The position numbers and the translations under genes were made by a program. DNA of 64,000 nt from JBMFVE01 sp049966155. GTDB lineage: Bacteria; Bacteroidota; Ignavibacteria; Kryptoniales; JAKASW01. Positions 1 through 8,707 of the stretch are shown piece by piece. The DNA lies in contig JBMFVE010000007.1 of assembly GCA_049966155.1 (NCBI GenBank), positions 39,432 through 103,431 of the forward strand, given 5' to 3'. The notes beneath the pieces are model-generated. The model searched no databases, was not told where the DNA came from, and was given only the letters and a program-made list of their open reading frames with translations. Each line of letters opens with the position of its first letter. The stretch's first letter is position 1.

Positions 1-605
1 GAATCATTTTGAGACAAATAGTAATCCGCCAGTCCATCACAAGCCTGAGCGGCAACTTCATTTTGCCTTTTGCTTCTTCCCAGCTCAAGAGCTTCCTTTA
101 AATTATCTCTTGCATCAGTATACTGATGTTCCCGCAGTTTAATTTTCCCATAATACATTTTTGCTTCTGCAAAGCGGTCACTGGTAGGAAATTTAGTCAT
201 TGCCTCCATGAACTTTTTTTCAGAGCGGATGTTTTCCCCCTGGTCGTAATAACTAATACCAATCATGTAGAGGCAATCCTCAATAAACGAACAATCGGGG
301 TAAAATTGCAAAATCTTCGAAGCCTTTTCAATTGCTACATCAAATTTTTGCTTTGCCATTGAACCCGGTTGAAAAGGGTATGGCCTTGCGCCAGAAAGTA
401 TATTAATCCTGTACTCTTTCAGGTTGTTATTAAATTCCTTGATTGCGGCATCATAATTTGTTTTTGCATTGTAATATGTATTGAAATAAGCAGAAAAATT
501 GGTATACGTGCTTTTCACCGTGTTCCATATAAAACATCCACCGAGAAGAATCGGCATCAGGGCTATAAATGTAAGTATCAGGGGATTGGTATTTCTCACT
601 TTCAC
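1..605 (-). CDS. TPR-like outer-membrane/periplasmic lipoprotein, partial
   Basis: The gene runs off the left edge of the window, so the C-terminus is missing. The minus strand reads a GTG start at 605 followed by a hydrophobic segment and a lipobox ILLGGC around residue 24. This predicts export and lipid anchoring. The rest is helix-rich with repeated motifs such as YPDCSFIEDCLYMIG and FPTSDRFAEAKMYYGKIKLR, resembling tetratricopeptide repeats of the YbgF/BamD type. An in-frame TGA lies 13 codons upstream and no ATG intervenes, so GTG 605 (or GTG 599) is the start. It is divergent from the kinase gene at 717. A scaffold role in envelope assembly is plausible, but the specific function is unknown. 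Confidence 0.75.
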   Translation of the reverse strand, partial: MKVRNTNPLILTFIALMPILLGGCFIWNTVKSTYTNFSAYFNTYYNAKTNYDAAIKEFNNNLKEYRINILSGARPYPFQPGSMAKQKFDVAIEKASKILQFYPDCSFIEDCLYMIGISYYDQGENIRSEKKFMEAMTKFPTSDRFAEAKMYYGKIKLREHQYTDARDNLKEALELGRSKRQNEVAAQACDGLADYYLSQND

Positions 606-716
606 CTTGTCAAATATGTAAATTGAGCAGGCTCAAAATCAAGGCTTGCTTTTGTCTTCGCATCATTGCTAAATAGAAAAACGCTTTATAACTTGTAAAA
701 ACAACTTAAAGGAGAA

Positions 717-2339
717 ATGTATACGCTTCTTGAAGGCATTGAGGATGAACTCAAAGCTCGGATTTTAAACAGTGCAACCGAGAGACACATTCCTTACGGA
801 ACAAGGCTGTTTGAGGAGGGTGAAGTAAGCGATTCATTATTCATAATTAAATCAGGAGAAATTGAATTAAGAAAGAAACTTGGTGAGGGTGAGATTGCTT
901 TGTGGACAGCCTTTCCTGGGGATTTTCTGGGTGAGATGGCGGTCATTGACGGGCTTCCTCGTTCAGCAAGCGCAGTTGCAATTGAAGATTCAATTGTCGC
1001 GTCAATCAGTTCTGAAATTTTACAGCCATTACTGTCGACTCATCCGAAATTAATGCTGAATATATCAAAAGCGCTCACAGTTCGACTTAGGCGCTCCAAC
1101 GAAACACTTGCCACTCTTATTGAAAAGAGGGATCAAGATGCTCACCGGGAAATTGCCAGACTTAATGCTTTAATCGAGTCCGCACAGATTGTCAATTCAT
1201 CTCTAGACATTGATAGGCTTTTGCAAATCATTCTTGACGAAGCCATCAAAATTACTGACGCTGAGCGAGGTACTATTTATATTGTTGACGAAGAAAAAAA
1301 GGAGATATGGTCACGTGTCCTGGTGGGCAACGAACTTGAAGAGGTCAGGCAACCTGTTGGAAAGGGCATTTCAGGTTATGTCGCACAAACAGGAAAGGTT
1401 TTAAATATTTCTGATGCCTACTCTGACCCTCGATTTAATCCTGAGTTTGACAAAAAGTCTGGCTTCAGGACACAAAATGTCCTCTGCGTTCCAATGAAAA
1501 ATCGTGAAGGAAGGATCATCGGAGTTTGCCAGTTAATAAATAAGAGGAGTGGAGAATTCTCAGTAGATGATGAAAGGTATCTCCAGGCTTTTACGGTTCA
1601 TGCAGCAATTGCAATAGAGAATTCCCGAATAGCCCAGGAAATGGTAGAATCAGAGCGACTCTCTGCGGTAGGAAGAATGGCAGGGTCGATCATCCATGAT
1701 ATAAAGAATCCAATGTCAACCATTCGCGTGTACGCACAGGTTATTAAGAAAAAATCCATGGGCAATGAAACGGCACCACTTGTAGATGAAATAATAAAGC
1801 AAATAGATCGCCTTGTAAACATGGCACAGGAAGTGCTCGACTTCTCCAGGGGCACGTCGGTTCTTAAAATCCAGAAAATCAAATATGATGAATTTATAAA
1901 TGGAGTACTCTTATTTATAAAAAAGGATTTTGAAAAGAAGGGAATTGTGATTGAAAACAATTGCGGTTATAATGGCGATGTTGAAATCGATCCAGATAAA
2001 ATAACCCGTGTAATTCTAAACATAGCGGGAAATGCGGCAGACGCCATGCCTGATGGTGGACATTTTATAATAAATACAAAAAGGGATGGCTCCAATTTGA
2101 AGATAGAAATGATAGACACAGGTACTGGAATGCCGGATGAAGTCAGGAAGAAAATTTTTGAGCCATTTATGACCTATGGTAAGAAACATGGTACAGGCCT
2201 TGGAATGGCAATTGTTAAAAAGATTCTCGACGATCACAATGCCACCATAGAGGTAGAAAGTAAAATGGGAAAGGGAACTAAAATGACTCTGTATATCCCC
2301 ATCTCGCACGGAAAGGAGACTGAGGTCAGGGTTGAGTAA
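717..2339 (+). CDS. Soluble sensor histidine kinase with cNMP-binding and GAF domains
   Basis: This 540-residue protein has no membrane segment. Residues ~1-125 form a CRP-type cyclic-nucleotide-binding domain. Its phosphate-binding cassette is intact (G72-E73 and R82-S83 in GEMAVIDGLPRSAS), so real nucleotide binding is likely. Residues ~158-302 are a GAF domain. A HisKA domain follows with H327 in the HDIKNP box. The HATPase_c domain has an N-box asparagine (N439) and G-boxes DTGTGMP and HGTGLGMAIV. The ATG at 717 follows AAAGGAG with only two bases between, which is unusually tight, but no better start is visible. No cognate regulator follows directly. The gene overlaps the macro-domain gene by 8 bases. 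A lone receiver protein is encoded convergently at 2905-3312 and may be its partner (inference). Confidence 0.93.
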   Translation: MYTLLEGIEDELKARILNSATERHIPYGTRLFEEGEVSDSLFIIKSGEIELRKKLGEGEIALWTAFPGDFLGEMAVIDGLPRSASAVAIEDSIVASISSEILQPLLSTHPKLMLNISKALTVRLRRSNETLATLIEKRDQDAHREIARLNALIESAQIVNSSLDIDRLLQIILDEAIKITDAERGTIYIVDEEKKEIWSRVLVGNELEEVRQPVGKGISGYVAQTGKVLNISDAYSDPRFNPEFDKKSGFRTQNVLCVPMKNREGRIIGVCQLINKRSGEFSVDDERYLQAFTVHAAIAIENSRIAQEMVESERLSAVGRMAGSIIHDIKNPMSTIRVYAQVIKKKSMGNETAPLVDEIIKQIDRLVNMAQEVLDFSRGTSVLKIQKIKYDEFINGVLLFIKKDFEKKGIVIENNCGYNGDVEIDPDKITRVILNIAGNAADAMPDGGHFIINTKRDGSNLKIEMIDTGTGMPDEVRKKIFEPFMTYGKKHGTGLGMAIVKKILDDHNATIEVESKMGKGTKMTLYIPISHGKETEVRVE

Positions 2340-2853
2340 AGAAATTAATATTATCCTGGGAGATATTACTGAATACAAAGGGGATGCAATTGTCAATGCA
2401 GCCAACAACCATTTCTGGATGGGCGGTGGTGTTGCTGGCGCAATAAAGCGTAAAGGGGGCGAGGAGATAGAACAGGAAGCAATGAAGCAGGGACCCAAAC
2501 CTGTTGGTGAGTCAATTATCACTTCGGGAGGTAATCTGAGTGCCAAGTATGTCATCCACGCAGCAGTGATGGGGCAAGACCTTCAAACGGATGAGACAAA
2601 GATCAAAAAAGCAACTATCTCAGCACTCAGGTTAGCTGACCAGAACAACATCAGGACAATTGCTTTCCCTGCTCTTGGAACAGGTGTCGGCGGATTTCCT
2701 ATGGAAAAAGCTGCAAAAATAATGTTGTCAGCAGCTAAGGAATATCTGCAAGTATCAAAGAAGATTGAGAAGGTGACATTTGTGCTTTATGACCAGGATG
2801 GTTATAATGTGTTTAAGAAAGAACTGGAAAATATAGAAAAACCGTTAACCTGA
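2332..2853 (+). CDS. Macro-domain protein (ADP-ribose / O-acetyl-ADP-ribose binding or hydrolysis)
   Basis: The 173 residues form a single macro (Appr-1''-P) domain. GDITEYKGDAIVNAANN at the N-terminus, GGGVAGAI around residues 30-37 and GTGVGGFP around residues 117-124 are the family's ADP-ribose-binding signatures. Such proteins bind or hydrolyse ADP-ribose, O-acetyl-ADP-ribose or mono-ADP-ribosylated protein. The start is TTG at 2332, inside the last codons of the kinase gene (8-base overlap), which implies translational coupling. No other in-frame start precedes the conserved strand. The link to a cNMP/GAF kinase is unusual and suggests nucleotide-signal processing, but that is inference. 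Confidence 0.92.
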   Translation: MSKEINIILGDITEYKGDAIVNAANNHFWMGGGVAGAIKRKGGEEIEQEAMKQGPKPVGESIITSGGNLSAKYVIHAAVMGQDLQTDETKIKKATISALRLADQNNIRTIAFPALGTGVGGFPMEKAAKIMLSAAKEYLQVSKKIEKVTFVLYDQDGYNVFKKELENIEKPLT

Positions 2854-2904
2854 ATTAGCTCCACCCCCCTCAACCCTCTTATGCGAACCTCTCAACTTAT
2901 TTCA

Positions 2905-3312
2905 TCATTTTCTTAAGAGCTGTGCATAAAGGGCAGCCATCACGTCAGCATCTGCATTAGCCTTTGAGTAATAAACAGCGCCATACTTTTCAGCCATCGA
3001 TTTTAGCGTATCGTATGGATCGCCGCTGCAGAACACAGTATTTGTAGCCATGTTTGGACCGCTTTTGCGCATCAGCTGCAAGACTGCTATGCCCGGCAAA
3101 TGCCCCTTTTTATCGCCATCTTTAAATTCATTGTCAAGGATGACCAGATCAAACTTGACTGTCTCGAGCATTTTTAATGTTTGAATGCTGTCCGAGGTTT
3201 CTTCAACATGAATATCGGTATTGATCTTTTTTGACACTTCCTGGAGGATAAGTCTCTGCATTGCCCTCTGGGCATCGTCATCATCGGCAATTAGAACTGT
3301 TAATGTTGTCAT
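2905..3312 (-). CDS. Stand-alone response regulator receiver domain
   Basis: About 135 residues make one CheY-like receiver with no output domain. The acidic pocket is in IADDDDAQRAM near the N-terminus, the phospho-acceptor aspartate in LVILDNEF, the switch serine in FCSGDPYD and the conserved lysine in VYYSKAN. The ATG at 3312 (MTTLTVLIADD) is preferred. A GTG at 3342 would add ten residues and overlap mnmA by 17 bases. It sits just after mnmA and converges on the macro-domain gene. An extended loop between the phospho-acceptor strand and the next helix (NEFKDGDKKGHLPG) differs from simple CheY. Its partner kinase is not proven; the 717-2339 kinase is the nearest candidate. Confidence 0.85.
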   Translation of the reverse strand: MTTLTVLIADDDDAQRAMQRLILQEVSKKINTDIHVEETSDSIQTLKMLETVKFDLVILDNEFKDGDKKGHLPGIAVLQLMRKSGPNMATNTVFCSGDPYDTLKSMAEKYGAVYYSKANADADVMAALYAQLLRK

Positions 3313-3325
3313 AATTTCTTTCTTA

Positions 3326-4435
3326 TTATGAAATAACTCCACCGGCCACTACATCATCACCATCGTAAATCACCACGCTTTGTCCGGGTGTAATCGCCCG
3401 GCGGGGCTTTTTGAAGTTTACTATGATCCTGTCGCCATCCAACTCCTGGACGGTTGCTGCTTCTCCTGAATCCTTGTAACGTATCTTTGCAATAAAATCT
3501 ACACCCGATGGAATCACTTCGTATTTTACCTTATTCACGCTTTCAGCCGTAAGGTGATCGGCGTAGAGATTCTCCTCTGTGTCTACTTCTACTATATTGT
3601 TGTCAGCATCGATCCGTTTAACAAACAGGGGCTTCTCGTAAGAAATTCCTAAACCGCGCCGCTGCCCGATTGTAAAAAAAGGATAACCATCGTGTGTCCC
3701 GACCACCTTACCACGAAAAACAACCTTCCCTCCGCGCAGTCCATTCCTGAGCTGGGGAACTGTCTCTCTGAGAAATCTCCCATAATCATTATCAGCCACA
3801 AAGCATATTTCATAGCTTTCATGCTTATTTGCACTGGCAAGTCCGAGCCTGGCAGCAAGTGCCCTCACTTCAGGCTTTGTCATTTCTCCAAGTGGAAAAA
3901 GCGTCCTGCGGAGGCAATCCTGACTTAGCCCATATAGTGCATAGGATTGATCCTTATTGTTGTCTTTCCCCTTTGAAAGGATATACCTCTCCAATTTATC
4001 GTCAAATCTGATCCTTGCATAGTGTCCGGTTGCAATTAGCTCAGCCCCTAAAGAGTCGGCTTTTTCCAGAAGGTACTCCCACTTAATCTTCTTATTACAA
4101 ATCACACAGGGGTTTGGAGTCCTGCCTGAAAGGTATTCGTGAACGAAGGAATCAATAACTTCTTGCTTAAACCTTTCTGAAAAATCGAAAACATAATAGG
4201 GAAAGTTTAAATCTGCTGCAACAGATCTTGCCCTATTGATGCCATCCAATGAACAGCAACTTGAATCACGGCTGTCATTACCCCCAACGTCCTCGTAGTT
4301 ATACGTTTTTATGGTGATTCCAATAACATCATATCCCTCCTGCTTGAGTATAGCGGCTGCAACGGAGGAATCGACACCGCCACTCATTGCTACAACTACA
4401 CGACCTTTTGAATTTTTAGCTGTCATCACGGGCAT
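3326..4435 (-). CDS. mnmA: tRNA-specific 2-thiouridylase MnmA
   Basis: MnmA transfers persulfide sulfur to U34 of tRNA-Glu, -Gln and -Lys in the cytoplasm, after adenylating the base with ATP. The 369-residue length is normal for the family. The PP-loop motif AMSGGVDSSVAA lies at about residues 16-27. The first catalytic cysteine is in GRTPNPCVICN, which receives tRNA-activating attack, and the second, persulfide-carrying cysteine is in SYEICFVADNDYG. GHYAR and the C-terminal beta-barrel (VGTHDGYPFFTIGQRRGLGI) are also typical. An alternative start at the fourth residue (4426) is possible. It lies 42 bases after the crotonase-side gap and may be cotranscribed with the receiver gene. Confidence 0.96.
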   Translation of the reverse strand: MPVMTAKNSKGRVVVAMSGGVDSSVAAAILKQEGYDVIGITIKTYNYEDVGGNDSRDSSCCSLDGINRARSVAADLNFPYYVFDFSERFKQEVIDSFVHEYLSGRTPNPCVICNKKIKWEYLLEKADSLGAELIATGHYARIRFDDKLERYILSKGKDNNKDQSYALYGLSQDCLRRTLFPLGEMTKPEVRALAARLGLASANKHESYEICFVADNDYGRFLRETVPQLRNGLRGGKVVFRGKVVGTHDGYPFFTIGQRRGLGISYEKPLFVKRIDADNNIVEVDTEENLYADHLTAESVNKVKYEVIPSGVDFIAKIRYKDSGEAATVQELDGDRIIVNFKKPRRAITPGQSVVIYDGDDVVAGGVIS

Positions 4436-4477
4436 AATTTACAAACAAACGACAGCTAATTAAAGGAAGAGCCTGAT

Positions 4478-5260
4478 CTATGAGCCTTTCCAGACTGGAT
4501 TGCGCTTCTCCAGAAACGCGCTTGTTCCTTCTTTGTGGTCTGCAGTACCGCAGCAAAGAGCAAAAAGCTGGGCTTCTATTTTCATCCCCTCATCTTGAGG
4601 CAGCTGTACTGCAGCATTTAGCGCCTGAAGAGCTAAGCGAATAGCAATAGGTGCTTTGGCTGCCAGAGTCTTTGCAAGTTCATAAGCCGCGTTCATCAGT
4701 TGGGGTTGCGGTACGACCCTGTTTACCAAACCCAGATCAAAGGCCGTCTGAGCATCAAATTGGTTTCCAAGGAGAATTAATTCTGTAGCCTTTCCCTTGC
4801 CAACAAGTCTGACAAGACGTTGTGTTCCTCCATATCCCGGAATTATCCCGAGATTTACTTCCGGTTGACCGAACTTTGCATTCTCGGAGGCCAGACGGAA
4901 GTGACATGCCCATGCGAGTTCACTTCCTCCCCCCAGTGCATATCCGTTCACCGCTGCAATTACCGGTTTGGGAAATTTCTCTATGTAATTAAAAACCCGC
5001 TGACCGCGATCAGCGAACTCTTTTCCTGAGATTACATCCAGAGTATTGAGTTCTGAAATATCAGCACCTGCTGCAAAAGCCTTTTCCCCTGCTCCTGTGA
5101 TGATCAGCACCCGCGTATTAGTACTGGATTCAACAGACTTTAGTGCGTCTTCTAATTCCGAAATTACAACTGCATTTAATGCATTTAACTTTTCAGGACG
5201 ATTAATAGTTATTGTTGCAACTTTGTCCTCAAAAGCCAGCTTTAAAGTTTCATACGCCAA
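4478..5260 (-). CDS. Enoyl-CoA hydratase/isomerase (crotonase family)
   Basis: The 260 residues form a crotonase fold. The oxyanion-hole segments are AFAAGADISEL and GYALGGGSELAWACHF. The two catalytic glutamates of true enoyl-CoA hydratases are present: one in GGGSELAW, one in QPEVNLGIIPGYGGTQRL. Hydration of 2-enoyl-CoA, for example crotonyl-CoA, to the 3-hydroxyacyl-CoA is therefore likely. Substrate chain length cannot be read from sequence. The start is TTG at 5260, fixed by a strong Shine-Dalgarno AAGGAGAGG five bases upstream; the nearby ATG is out of frame and quickly stopped. The acyl-CoA dehydrogenase and CoA ligase 5 kb away could act in the same beta-oxidation route. Confidence 0.93.
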   Translation of the reverse strand: MAYETLKLAFEDKVATITINRPEKLNALNAVVISELEDALKSVESSTNTRVLIITGAGEKAFAAGADISELNTLDVISGKEFADRGQRVFNYIEKFPKPVIAAVNGYALGGGSELAWACHFRLASENAKFGQPEVNLGIIPGYGGTQRLVRLVGKGKATELILLGNQFDAQTAFDLGLVNRVVPQPQLMNAAYELAKTLAAKAPIAIRLALQALNAAVQLPQDEGMKIEAQLFALCCGTADHKEGTSAFLEKRNPVWKGS

Positions 5261-5265
5261 CTTGT

Positions 5266-5274
5266 CCTCTCCTT
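5266..5274 (-). promoter_or_regulatory. Shine-Dalgarno site deciding the TTG start of the crotonase gene
   Basis: On the minus strand AAGGAGAGG lies exactly five bases before the TTG at 5260-5258. The ATG found three bases further into the gene is out of frame and runs into TAA within two codons. This supports the TTG as the true start. Confidence 0.75.
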
Positions 5275-5323
5275 TTCTTCAAATTTTTTGGATACATGCT
5301 CGGTTGGGTAAATAAATGAAACA

Positions 5324-6394
5324 TTATGGTACTTCAACACGACTCTGATCACCAATCATAAATCGCTGAACCCTCGGTTTTCCGTCGGTGTGTATAATTT
5401 CTACGTCGTTTCCAAGTAAACTCCCCTCAATCCTGATTCCCGCGTCAATGATGCGGCACTGCCTTAAAACAATACTATACTCCACTTCACTGTTTCGAAC
5501 TATTGTCCCCGCTCCAATTGAGGTAAAAGGACCAATGTAGCTATTCTCAATGATAGCGTTTTCACCAATAATGGCTGGCCCTCTCACCTTACTACTTAGT
5601 ATTTTGCATCCTTTTTGAAGTATAACTCTCCCGGCAACATCACTTCCTGCATCTACAATTACATCATCCTCTGTTTTTGGATTCATGTTCTCTAAAACTA
5701 ACCGATTAGCTTCAAGCAGGTCCGCTGGTTTCCCCGTATCTTTCCACCAGCCAGTAATTTCTGCAAATCCAATTTTAAATCCGTGGTCAATCAGGTATTG
5801 ATGTGCATCAGATATTTCAAGTTCACCTCTAGCGCTTGGGACAATCCCCTTTACAGCTTCAAATATATTGCTGTCATACAAATAAATACCTGCTACTGCA
5901 AAGTGGCTCCTGGGCACCCGAGGCTTTTCCTCAACCCGAATGATCCTGCCATCTGAAATTTCCGGAACCCCAAAGCGCTCTGGATCTTTAACCCTTGCCA
6001 GCGTCAAAAAACAATTTGCGTCGCTATTTTCAAACGCGTCAATATATCTCTTTATCCCCCCAACCACCATGTTATCTCCAAGGTAGAATACAAACCTGTC
6101 ATTACCAATGAACGACTCGGAGATTTTTACAACATGGGCTAAGCCAAGCGGCGCTTCCTGCGGTATATAAGTGATCCTGACACCCCATTGAGACCCATCC
6201 CCAATCGCACGTGGTACTTCATCATTGTCCGCATTCGCAACTATTCCAATTTCCTTTATCCCGGCTTCCACCGCTGCCTCTATTGCATAGTGAAGTATCG
6301 GCTTGTTTGCAATAGGAATGAGGTGCTTGTTTTGAGTATGAGTAATAGGACGGAGCCTTGTACCTCTGCCACCGCTGGCTATCAACGCCTTCAT
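5324..6394 (-). CDS. Glucose-1-phosphate thymidylyltransferase, long form with left-handed beta-helix tail
   Basis: This 356-residue sugar-nucleotide pyrophosphorylase has the nucleotide-binding loop ASGGRGTRLRPIT at residues ~6-18. It also has sugar-binding LGDNMV around residue 105, VEEKPRVP, and GWWKDTGKP around residue 215. Residues ~240-356 contain hexapeptide-type repeats (IIGENAIIENSYIGPFTSIG), the hallmark of the long RmlA class. It would make dTDP- or UDP-glucose for surface glycans or antibiotic-type sugars. The ATG overlaps the stop of the DUF2520 gene by four bases (ATGA), so it is translationally coupled to the AmmeMemoRadiSam cassette. Whether its role is linked to that system is unknown. 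Confidence 0.9.
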   Translation of the reverse strand: MKALIASGGRGTRLRPITHTQNKHLIPIANKPILHYAIEAAVEAGIKEIGIVANADNDEVPRAIGDGSQWGVRITYIPQEAPLGLAHVVKISESFIGNDRFVFYLGDNMVVGGIKRYIDAFENSDANCFLTLARVKDPERFGVPEISDGRIIRVEEKPRVPRSHFAVAGIYLYDSNIFEAVKGIVPSARGELEISDAHQYLIDHGFKIGFAEITGWWKDTGKPADLLEANRLVLENMNPKTEDDVIVDAGSDVAGRVILQKGCKILSSKVRGPAIIGENAIIENSYIGPFTSIGAGTIVRNSEVEYSIVLRQCRIIDAGIRIEGSLLGNDVEIIHTDGKPRVQRFMIGDQSRVEVP

Positions 6395-7269
6395 GAAAAT
6401 TCCTCCAACAGTTTTCTGAGTTTTGTTATTGATCGTTTATTATTTCGGAATAAATCGTCTTTTGCCAAAAGTTCTATTCCAACCCTTGAAGCTGATTTAT
6501 AAAGCTGCAAAATAACAGGCTCATTTTCAAGAAGTTTCATATGCGACTTAATCACATCACCATCTCCTCTAACAAGAGGACCTGTTAGCGAATGAGCTCC
6601 ATTAAAGCGTAAGAAATTCTCAATCGACGATAATACAAGTGGACTGAGAACATCCTTAGATTCTGCAATTCCACATTTTTCCAACATGATCTTTTCGGCT
6701 TCAAGGAGTGAAATCGTTACAAAATTAGATGCAAATACACTGGCAATATGCAAAAAAACCTTCTGCTCAGGTGATTTTAAAATAATTATCTTTGAATTCA
6801 GCAATTTGGCTATTGCCCTTGCCACCCTGACTGCAGAGGGCGTGCCAAGGAAATCATAATAAATTCCAAATGCACGTGCTGCCTGATATTTATCAGGAAA
6901 GCTTGCAAGAGGATGAAGAGAACCGACCGCTCCATCTTTTTTCTCAATTGCACTAAATGAATCTAACCCGAGAGTCCCACTGGTATGAAGTACACACTTC
7001 CCTTTCCAGTTAATTGCGGGATCTTCCGTCAACCTCTGAACCACATTCTGAATGAAGTCATCCTTCACCGAAATAATTATGACATCATAATCAAAATCTC
7101 TCAGGGATGCCAGAGGGATAACATTTGATGCAAGAAGCCTTTTTACTTTAGAATCGGGATCACCACGGGAATGGGTATGAACCACAGCCGCACATTTCCA
7201 TCCCCTTGAAACCAGAGCAGTTGACAGACTTGTCCCCACTTTCCCTGCTCCAATCAATACAAATTTCAC
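6391..7269 (-). CDS. Rossmann-fold / DUF2520 oxidoreductase-like protein
   Basis: The 292-residue protein begins with a dinucleotide-binding strand-turn-helix (LIGAGKVGTSL, residues 4-14) like 6-phosphogluconate or F420-dependent dehydrogenases. A DUF2520 helical domain follows (residues ~130-290), with SLHPLASFPD around residue 125 and HIASVFASNFVTISLLEAE around residue 190. No member of this family is confidently assigned a reaction that I can name. The start is GTG at 7269, overlapping the MEMO1-like gene by four bases (GTGA). Its downstream neighbour, the nucleotidyltransferase, overlaps by four bases too. It probably acts as an NAD(P)-dependent reductase on a metabolite linked to its neighbours (inference). 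Confidence 0.87.
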   Translation of the reverse strand: MKFVLIGAGKVGTSLSTALVSRGWKCAAVVHTHSRGDPDSKVKRLLASNVIPLASLRDFDYDVIIISVKDDFIQNVVQRLTEDPAINWKGKCVLHTSGTLGLDSFSAIEKKDGAVGSLHPLASFPDKYQAARAFGIYYDFLGTPSAVRVARAIAKLLNSKIIILKSPEQKVFLHIASVFASNFVTISLLEAEKIMLEKCGIAESKDVLSPLVLSSIENFLRFNGAHSLTGPLVRGDGDVIKSHMKLLENEPVILQLYKSASRVGIELLAKDDLFRNNKRSITKLRKLLEEFS

Positions 7270-8114
7270 TTTTTTCCTCTGGCAATCGCAGCTAAGTAGC
7301 CGACTACAGCGAACTTATCACCCCCGGTATCCCCTGAGTTACAGTGATGCAAGATCTTCCATTTATCCGCTCCCAATAACTTGGACGCCACCATTACAGC
7401 AGCAATTGGACCAGCGCCGCAGGCTTCGCAATTACCTGACTCAATGTCCCGCATAAAATCATCTGCACTCCCCCTCACTATGTCATCACGACATATAGCA
7501 TCCAGCTCGTTTGCTGATTGATAATCGTGATAATGGGATAGATCGGAACTAGCTATAATAAGAGAGTTTGTGTTCTTTAAGACATCGGCAAGAAAATGGC
7601 CTAAAGAAAAACAATATTGAGGCTTTTGTTCTCCCATCACAATTGGCAGGAGTTTGAATTCACCTATCGCGACCTGAAGAAATGGAAGCTGGACTTCAAT
7701 CGCATGTTCGTTTCTGTGACCAATTTTTGATTTCTCTATAAGTCCTTCTCCAACATTGCATAAGGCATCACGTAAGTCGGTATCAATCGAGATAGTTCCC
7801 AGGGGAGTTGAATACCCATTTCCTGAAAATACAGAGATGCCGTCAAAATACTCTCTATGACTTGGGGATACAATCACCACCGTACCAAAAGATTTGCCTC
7901 TCACTGCTGCATATGCATGTCCGGCAGTTGGTCCGCTATATTGGTAGCCTGCATGCGGGCATATCATAGCTACAATATTCGAATCTTTCTCCTGTTCAGT
8001 AATCTTACCAGCTGCTACAAGAAAGTCATCAACCGTCTTTTTAAGAGTATCCTTATCTGCAGGATAAAAAAGCCCAGCAACAGCCGGAGGCCTTACAAAA
8101 TTTTCACCACTCAT
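7266..8114 (-). CDS. MEMO1 family protein (AmmeMemoRadiSam system protein B)
   Basis: The 282 residues match the MEMO1 family, which shares the fold of class III extradiol dioxygenases. Visible signatures are VRPPAVAGLFYPAD at residues 7-20, the metal-ligand histidine segment CPHAGYQYSGPTAGHAY around residues 50-66, IVSPSHREYFDG, RNEHAIEVQLPF and SSDLSHYHDY, plus GCEACGAGPIA-like text near residue 230 (NCEACGAGPIAAV). Histidines and a cysteine form a putative metal site. The enzymatic role in bacteria is not established. It overlaps the AMMECR1 gene (ATGA) and the DUF2520 gene (GTGA), so all three are likely translated in a coupled way. Confidence 0.94.
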   Translation of the reverse strand: MSGENFVRPPAVAGLFYPADKDTLKKTVDDFLVAAGKITEQEKDSNIVAMICPHAGYQYSGPTAGHAYAAVRGKSFGTVVIVSPSHREYFDGISVFSGNGYSTPLGTISIDTDLRDALCNVGEGLIEKSKIGHRNEHAIEVQLPFLQVAIGEFKLLPIVMGEQKPQYCFSLGHFLADVLKNTNSLIIASSDLSHYHDYQSANELDAICRDDIVRGSADDFMRDIESGNCEACGAGPIAAVMVASKLLGADKWKILHHCNSGDTGGDKFAVVGYLAAIARGKK

Positions 8115-8707
8115 TCTGGGAAGTCATGCCTTTTGTCATTGGTAAAAATCTCTTTCTCCGAGAAAACCAATGCTGTAAAGGAGTAAATTTTTGTCCCGGG
8201 ATCTTTGTAACAGTCTGACGGCATACCCGCTTTTAGACAGGTATACCTGAGAAATTCTTCCCTTGTCCATTGATTTTCAACAGCCACCTGAGGCAAAAGC
8301 AGCCCGCGATGAAAACCCCGTTCCATGATCAGGCCATCCCGTCCAACCTTAATTTCCGATGTATCCATTACAGGCTGGGGCTTGGATAAAACCGAGATTT
8401 CTATATCAAGGCTGTTAACCTCATCTTTTGATACCGGCTCGAACCTCGGGTCTGCAACAGCTGATTTTGCAGCAACCTCTGCTACAGTCTCGAACAAAGG
8501 AGCACGTGATTCAATATAACCAATGCAGCCGCGAAGTTCACTGTTCCGGTGGAGAGTTACAAACACTCCCATTTTTTCTCTGAGGTTATCAAACCCGGGA
8601 TCATCAGGTGTGTATCTTTCATCCCGAACTACAGCTTCAATAGCACGACGTGCAATTGATAGTAAAATTTTCTTTTCTGCATGGCTAAGGTTCAGTGTCA
8701 CTGCCAT
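8111..8707 (-). CDS. AMMECR1-domain protein (AmmeMemoRadiSam system protein A)
   Basis: About 198 residues form an AMMECR1 domain. The invariant hexapeptide-containing segment ELRGCIGYIE lies about a quarter of the way in, with the nearby FVTLHRNSELRGCIG strand, DPRFEPVSKDE and DIEISVLSKPQP. The chosen start is the ATG at 8707, which overlaps the radical SAM stop by ten bases. ATGs at 8731 and 8740 would extend it further into that gene. AMMECR1 folds bind an unknown ligand in the conserved cleft. Its position between the radical SAM enzyme and MEMO1 reproduces the known AmmeMemoRadiSam gene trio. Confidence 0.93.
   Translation of the reverse strand: MAVTLNLSHAEKKILLSIARRAIEAVVRDERYTPDDPGFDNLREKMGVFVTLHRNSELRGCIGYIESRAPLFETVAEVAAKSAVADPRFEPVSKDEVNSLDIEISVLSKPQPVMDTSEIKVGRDGLIMERGFHRGLLLPQVAVENQWTREEFLRYTCLKAGMPSDCYKDPGTKIYSFTALVFSEKEIFTNDKRHDFPE

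Noticed and set aside
126..626. Plus-strand frames at the left edge
   Set aside because: They oppose the minus-strand lipoprotein frame, which has a lipobox and TPR pattern; the plus frames look like shadows.
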